From assembly GCF_018141105.1 (NCBI RefSeq), contig NZ_CP054839.1, positions 2,170,001 through 2,234,000 of the forward strand: a stretch of 64,000 nucleotides of DNA, written 5' to 3'. Source of the DNA: Saccharopolyspora erythraea. GTDB lineage: Bacteria > Actinomycetota > Actinomycetes > Mycobacteriales > Pseudonocardiaceae. Each line of letters starts with the position of its first letter. Within the stretch, counting starts at the first letter, position 1. The notes below the pieces were generated by a model that searched no databases, was not told the DNA's origin, and saw only the letters and a list, made by a program, of their open reading frames with translations. The translations under genes and the position numbers were made by a program. This document shows, in pieces, positions 61,355-64,000 of this stretch.

Positions 61355-64000
61355 GGGCGGCTCGCATCAGGGTCCACCTCGCCCCGTCGGTTCGAACGGG
61401 TCCGTGCGGTCCGCCCGCACGCCCAGCGGCGGGGCCAAGGGCAAGCGCAGGCTCGGCGACGAGACGTCGATCCCGACCTACACGCCCTCGATCGCCGCGC
61501 GCTCCATCGACGGCCACCTGCTGCGCACCGGCCAGGACGTGTTCGCCTGGTACCGGTTGTCGGCGCAGCGCTGGTCGTTCCGCTCGGACTCCCAGCGCCA
61601 GGACCTGATCGCCGCGATCGCGGGCCAGTACGCCGAACTGCAGGGCCGCTGGCTGCACCTGCGGGTCACCAACCGGCCCTACCCGATCCGGATGTGGGCC
61701 GAGGCCCACGTCCACAACGCCCGCCACCCGCTGCCGGACACCCCTGGTTCGCTGAGCTTCGACGACTACATGGTCGGCGAGCAGCAGCAGCTGATGGGCC
61801 GCTCCATGGCGGAGAAGGAGGTCTACCTCGGCGTCCAGGTGCAGACCCGCAACGTCGTCGACCGCGCGGTCGAGCGCGCCGCGCCGCTGTTGCGCCGCGT
61901 GTTCCCGGAAGCCGTCGACGCCGAGCTCGTCGCGCTGGACAGCGAGATCGACCACCTCGACCAGGTGATCGGCTCGGCGGGCCTGGACGGCCGCCCGGTC
62001 ACCGCGGAGGAGATCTCCTGGCTGATGCACCGCTCGTGCTCGCTGGGACTTCCCGCTCCGCGGAACCTGCCCGCCGTGCCGGGCTCGGCATGGGAACCCG
62101 AGGACCTCGCGTCGTTCACCGACGCCTCGGACATGCACCAGGAGCCCTATTCGCCGACCGTGACGGTGCGCGGGCGCACCGGTTCCAACGCAGGCGTCAC
62201 CCGGCACGTCGCGGTCCTGACGGTCGGCCAGACCCACGGGCTGCAGATCCCGGAGATCGACGACCCGTGGATGCAGCACTCCGACCGGCTGCCCGCTCCG
62301 GTGGAGTGGTCGGCGCGGATCTACGTGCGGCGCCCCGAGGACGTCGGCGGTGAGCTCCAGCGCCAGATGAACAAGGTGCGCTCGCAGGTCCGGCACTACA
62401 CCGAGGAACACGGCCTCGAACCGCCGACCTCGCTGGCCCGCCAGGCGGGCCGGGTGCTGGAGATCGACGACGAGATGACCTCCGGCTTCACCGCATTGGC
62501 CACCCGGGTCCGCTCGTGGTGGCGGCTGGCGGTGTCTGGCCCGACCGAGCGCGACGCGCTGCGCCTGGCCCAGCAGATCCTGGACCTGTACAAGCCGAAG
62601 GTGGCCATCGAGCACCCCGAGGCGCAGTACGCGATGGCCCGCGAGTTCATCCCCGGCGAGCCGCTGGCCAACGCCGCCTACCTGCGCCGCGGCTCGGTGG
62701 TGTGGGCCGCCGCCGCGGTACCGCAGGCCACCGCCGAGGTCGGCGACCGGCGCGGCATCCTGCTCGGCGAGACCTGCACCGCGACCCGGCGCCCGGTGGC
62801 GTGGGACCCGTGGATGGCCCAGGAGGTCCGCGACGCCTCCGGTCTGACCGCCATGGTCGCCGGCCTCGGTGGCGGCAAGTCCTTCCTCGGCGGCGGAACC
62901 GTCTACAAGACGCTGCGTTCGGGCGCGCACTGGACGCTGCTGGACCCGTCGGGTCCGCTGGCCGAGCTGTGCGAGCTGCCCGAGCTGCGGCCGTACGCGC
63001 GCCCGATCAACCTGCTCAACGCCCAGCCCGGCATCCTCAACCCGTACCGCGTGGTCGCCGAGCCCGAACTGGAGCACTTCGTCGACGAGGACGACCCGGA
63101 GCGCAGCTGGCGCCGCGAACGCGCGCTGGCCGCCGCGACCCGCCGTCGGCTCGTGCTCGACGTGCTCACCGGTCTGCTGCCCTACGAGGTCGCCCGGCTG
63201 CCGCAGACCCGGATCGTGCTGCTGCGCGCGGTCCGCGCGGTAGGCGGCAGGCCCGACGCCCACCCGGGCATGGTCTTCGAGGCGCTGCGGCGCGACGCCA
63301 GCGAGCACCACGAGCACGCCGTCGTCGTCGCCGACTTCCTCGACGAGATCCGCGAGCGGATGTCGCTGCTCATCCCGGAAGCCGACGCCGACCCCTACTC
63401 GGAGCGGCGCGAGGACCGGCTCACCGTGCTGACCATGGCCGGTCTGACGCTGCCCAAGGACGGCGTCGGCCGCGAGCACTGGACCGACGCCGAGGCGCTC
63501 GGCGTCGAGATGCTCAACCTCGCGGCGTGGCTGACCCAGCGGTCCATCTACGAGCGGCCCAAGAACGAGCGCAAGGGCGTCTGGATCGACGAGGCGTTCT
63601 TCCTCTCCGAGGTCCCGACCGGGCGCGTGCTGATGAACCGCTTCGCCCGGGACTCCCGGAAGTGGAACGTCCGGGTCCTGCTCTCCAGCCAGATCCCCGC
63701 CGACTTCCTGCGCATCCAGGGCTTCGTGTCGCTGCTGGACTCGGTGTTCATCGGGCGCCTCGACGACGAGCAGGCGCAGGCCGACGCCCTGCGGCTGCTG
63801 AAGGTCCCGGTCGGCGCGGGCTACGAGCAGGTCGTGGCGGCGCTGGGCCGCCGTCCCGGCCCCGCGCGCAACAGCACCGAGCGCGACCGCGCGCCGAGGC
63901 AGTTCATCTTCGGCGACGGTGCGGGCGGCGTGGAGAAGATCCGCATCGACTTCAGCGGCCCGCACCTGGAGCACCTGCGCGACGCGCTGGACACCACACC
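61329..64000 (+). CDS. VirB4-like ATPase of conjugation/T4SS-like cluster, partial at window end
   Basis: An open frame of at least 890 residues that runs off the window. GTG at 61329 is preceded by AAGGAGG. The N-terminal part has the family phrase ETSIPTYTPSIAARSIDGHLLRT and YRLSAQRWSFRSD. The ATPase core has Walker A VAGLGGGKSFLGGG near residue 515 (a Gly replaces the usual Pro/Thr context, G-x-G-G-G-K-S) and Walker B KGVWIDEAFFLSEVP near residue 755, then LLSSQIPADFL. Such ATPases (SCO6880-like) are common in actinobacteria. A large opposite-strand open frame over the same region is a shadow. The function is probably DNA or protein export. Confidence 0.85.
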   Translation, partial: MFGRRRGREGGSHQGPPRPVGSNGSVRSARTPSGGAKGKRRLGDETSIPTYTPSIAARSIDGHLLRTGQDVFAWYRLSAQRWSFRSDSQRQDLIAAIAGQYAELQGRWLHLRVTNRPYPIRMWAEAHVHNARHPLPDTPGSLSFDDYMVGEQQQLMGRSMAEKEVYLGVQVQTRNVVDRAVERAAPLLRRVFPEAVDAELVALDSEIDHLDQVIGSAGLDGRPVTAEEISWLMHRSCSLGLPAPRNLPAVPGSAWEPEDLASFTDASDMHQEPYSPTVTVRGRTGSNAGVTRHVAVLTVGQTHGLQIPEIDDPWMQHSDRLPAPVEWSARIYVRRPEDVGGELQRQMNKVRSQVRHYTEEHGLEPPTSLARQAGRVLEIDDEMTSGFTALATRVRSWWRLAVSGPTERDALRLAQQILDLYKPKVAIEHPEAQYAMAREFIPGEPLANAAYLRRGSVVWAAAAVPQATAEVGDRRGILLGETCTATRRPVAWDPWMAQEVRDASGLTAMVAGLGGGKSFLGGGTVYKTLRSGAHWTLLDPSGPLAELCELPELRPYARPINLLNAQPGILNPYRVVAEPELEHFVDEDDPERSWRRERALAAATRRRLVLDVLTGLLPYEVARLPQTRIVLLRAVRAVGGRPDAHPGMVFEALRRDASEHHEHAVVVADFLDEIRERMSLLIPEADADPYSERREDRLTVLTMAGLTLPKDGVGREHWTDAEALGVEMLNLAAWLTQRSIYERPKNERKGVWIDEAFFLSEVPTGRVLMNRFARDSRKWNVRVLLSSQIPADFLRIQGFVSLLDSVFIGRLDDEQAQADALRLLKVPVGAGYEQVVAALGRRPGPARNSTERDRAPRQFIFGDGAGGVEKIRIDFSGPHLEHLRDALDTT

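Noticed and set aside
61257-63974. 905-residue minus-strand open frame
   Set aside because: It is antisense to the VirB4-like ATPase, which has a perfect ribosome binding site and ATPase motifs.

Overview
This is a high-GC actinobacterial chromosome segment. MshB-type mycothiol deacetylase, SURF1, HelR, DUF397/XRE regulator pairs, a class A RNase P RNA and many GTG starts point to the Pseudonocardiales, and Saccharopolyspora is my best guess. The genus is inference; no rRNA gene is present to settle it.

Layout. (1) About 1-7980 is the decayed end of a foreign element. It holds remnants of several insertion sequences (integrase-like, IS5, IS3, IS630 and IS4 types), a tyrosine integrase pseudogene split by an IS630 remnant, a phosphoribosyltransferase relic, and one intact defence gene (a DUF262/DUF1524 protein with a RAMA-like C-terminus). 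It closes on a 3-prime fragment of a tRNA-Val(TAC) gene, which looks like an attachment-site scar. (2) 8264-14216 holds small enzymes (alcohol dehydrogenase plus ABM monooxygenase, epimerase, FMN reductase), a YDG/SRA-HNH type IV restriction enzyme and a DUF3048 protein. (3) 14281-21938 holds helR behind a strong leader hairpin, an amidohydrolase/phosphatase pair, mshB, a secreted phosphodiesterase whose ribosome binding site lies in a 17-bp inverted repeat, and an XRE/DUF397 regulator pair with periodic TTCCCG operator-like repeats. (4) 22346-27655 is a GntR regulator divergent from a 5-oxoproline operon (Nramp-like transporter, pxpA, pxpB, pxpC and a DUF1445 D-glutamate cyclase-like gene). 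(5) 28115-34930 includes a yybP-ykoY manganese riboswitch upstream of a GDT1/UPF0016 cation exporter, plus regulators and small enzymes.

(6) 35109-43321 is a complete four-gene Wadjet-type (JetABCD; DUF2397/DUF2398/SMC-like/DUF2399) anti-plasmid operon on the minus strand, with every junction overlapping. (7) 43449-52391 carries cobD, a ten-unit 20-bp tandem repeat, TetR, SURF1, fructosamine kinase-like and low-molecular-weight phosphatase genes, then a coupled block of cobC, a Nif3-like gene, a zinc-ribbon coiled-coil gene and an RNase H/phosphatase fusion. (8) 52580-59134 is a ROK-regulated ABC sugar-uptake operon with a GH4 phospho-glycosidase and a BadF-type kinase. (9) 59158-59575 is rnpB. 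(10) 60554 to the window end is the start of a conjugation/type IV secretion-like cluster (two small membrane proteins and a VirB4-like ATPase that runs off the window).

Three separate systems against foreign DNA lie within 43 kb: the DUF262-RAMA protein, the SRA-HNH protein and Wadjet. The most interesting regulatory structures are the riboswitch with a competing hairpin, the phosphodiesterase start hairpin, the helR leader hairpin and the 15-bp-period operator array.
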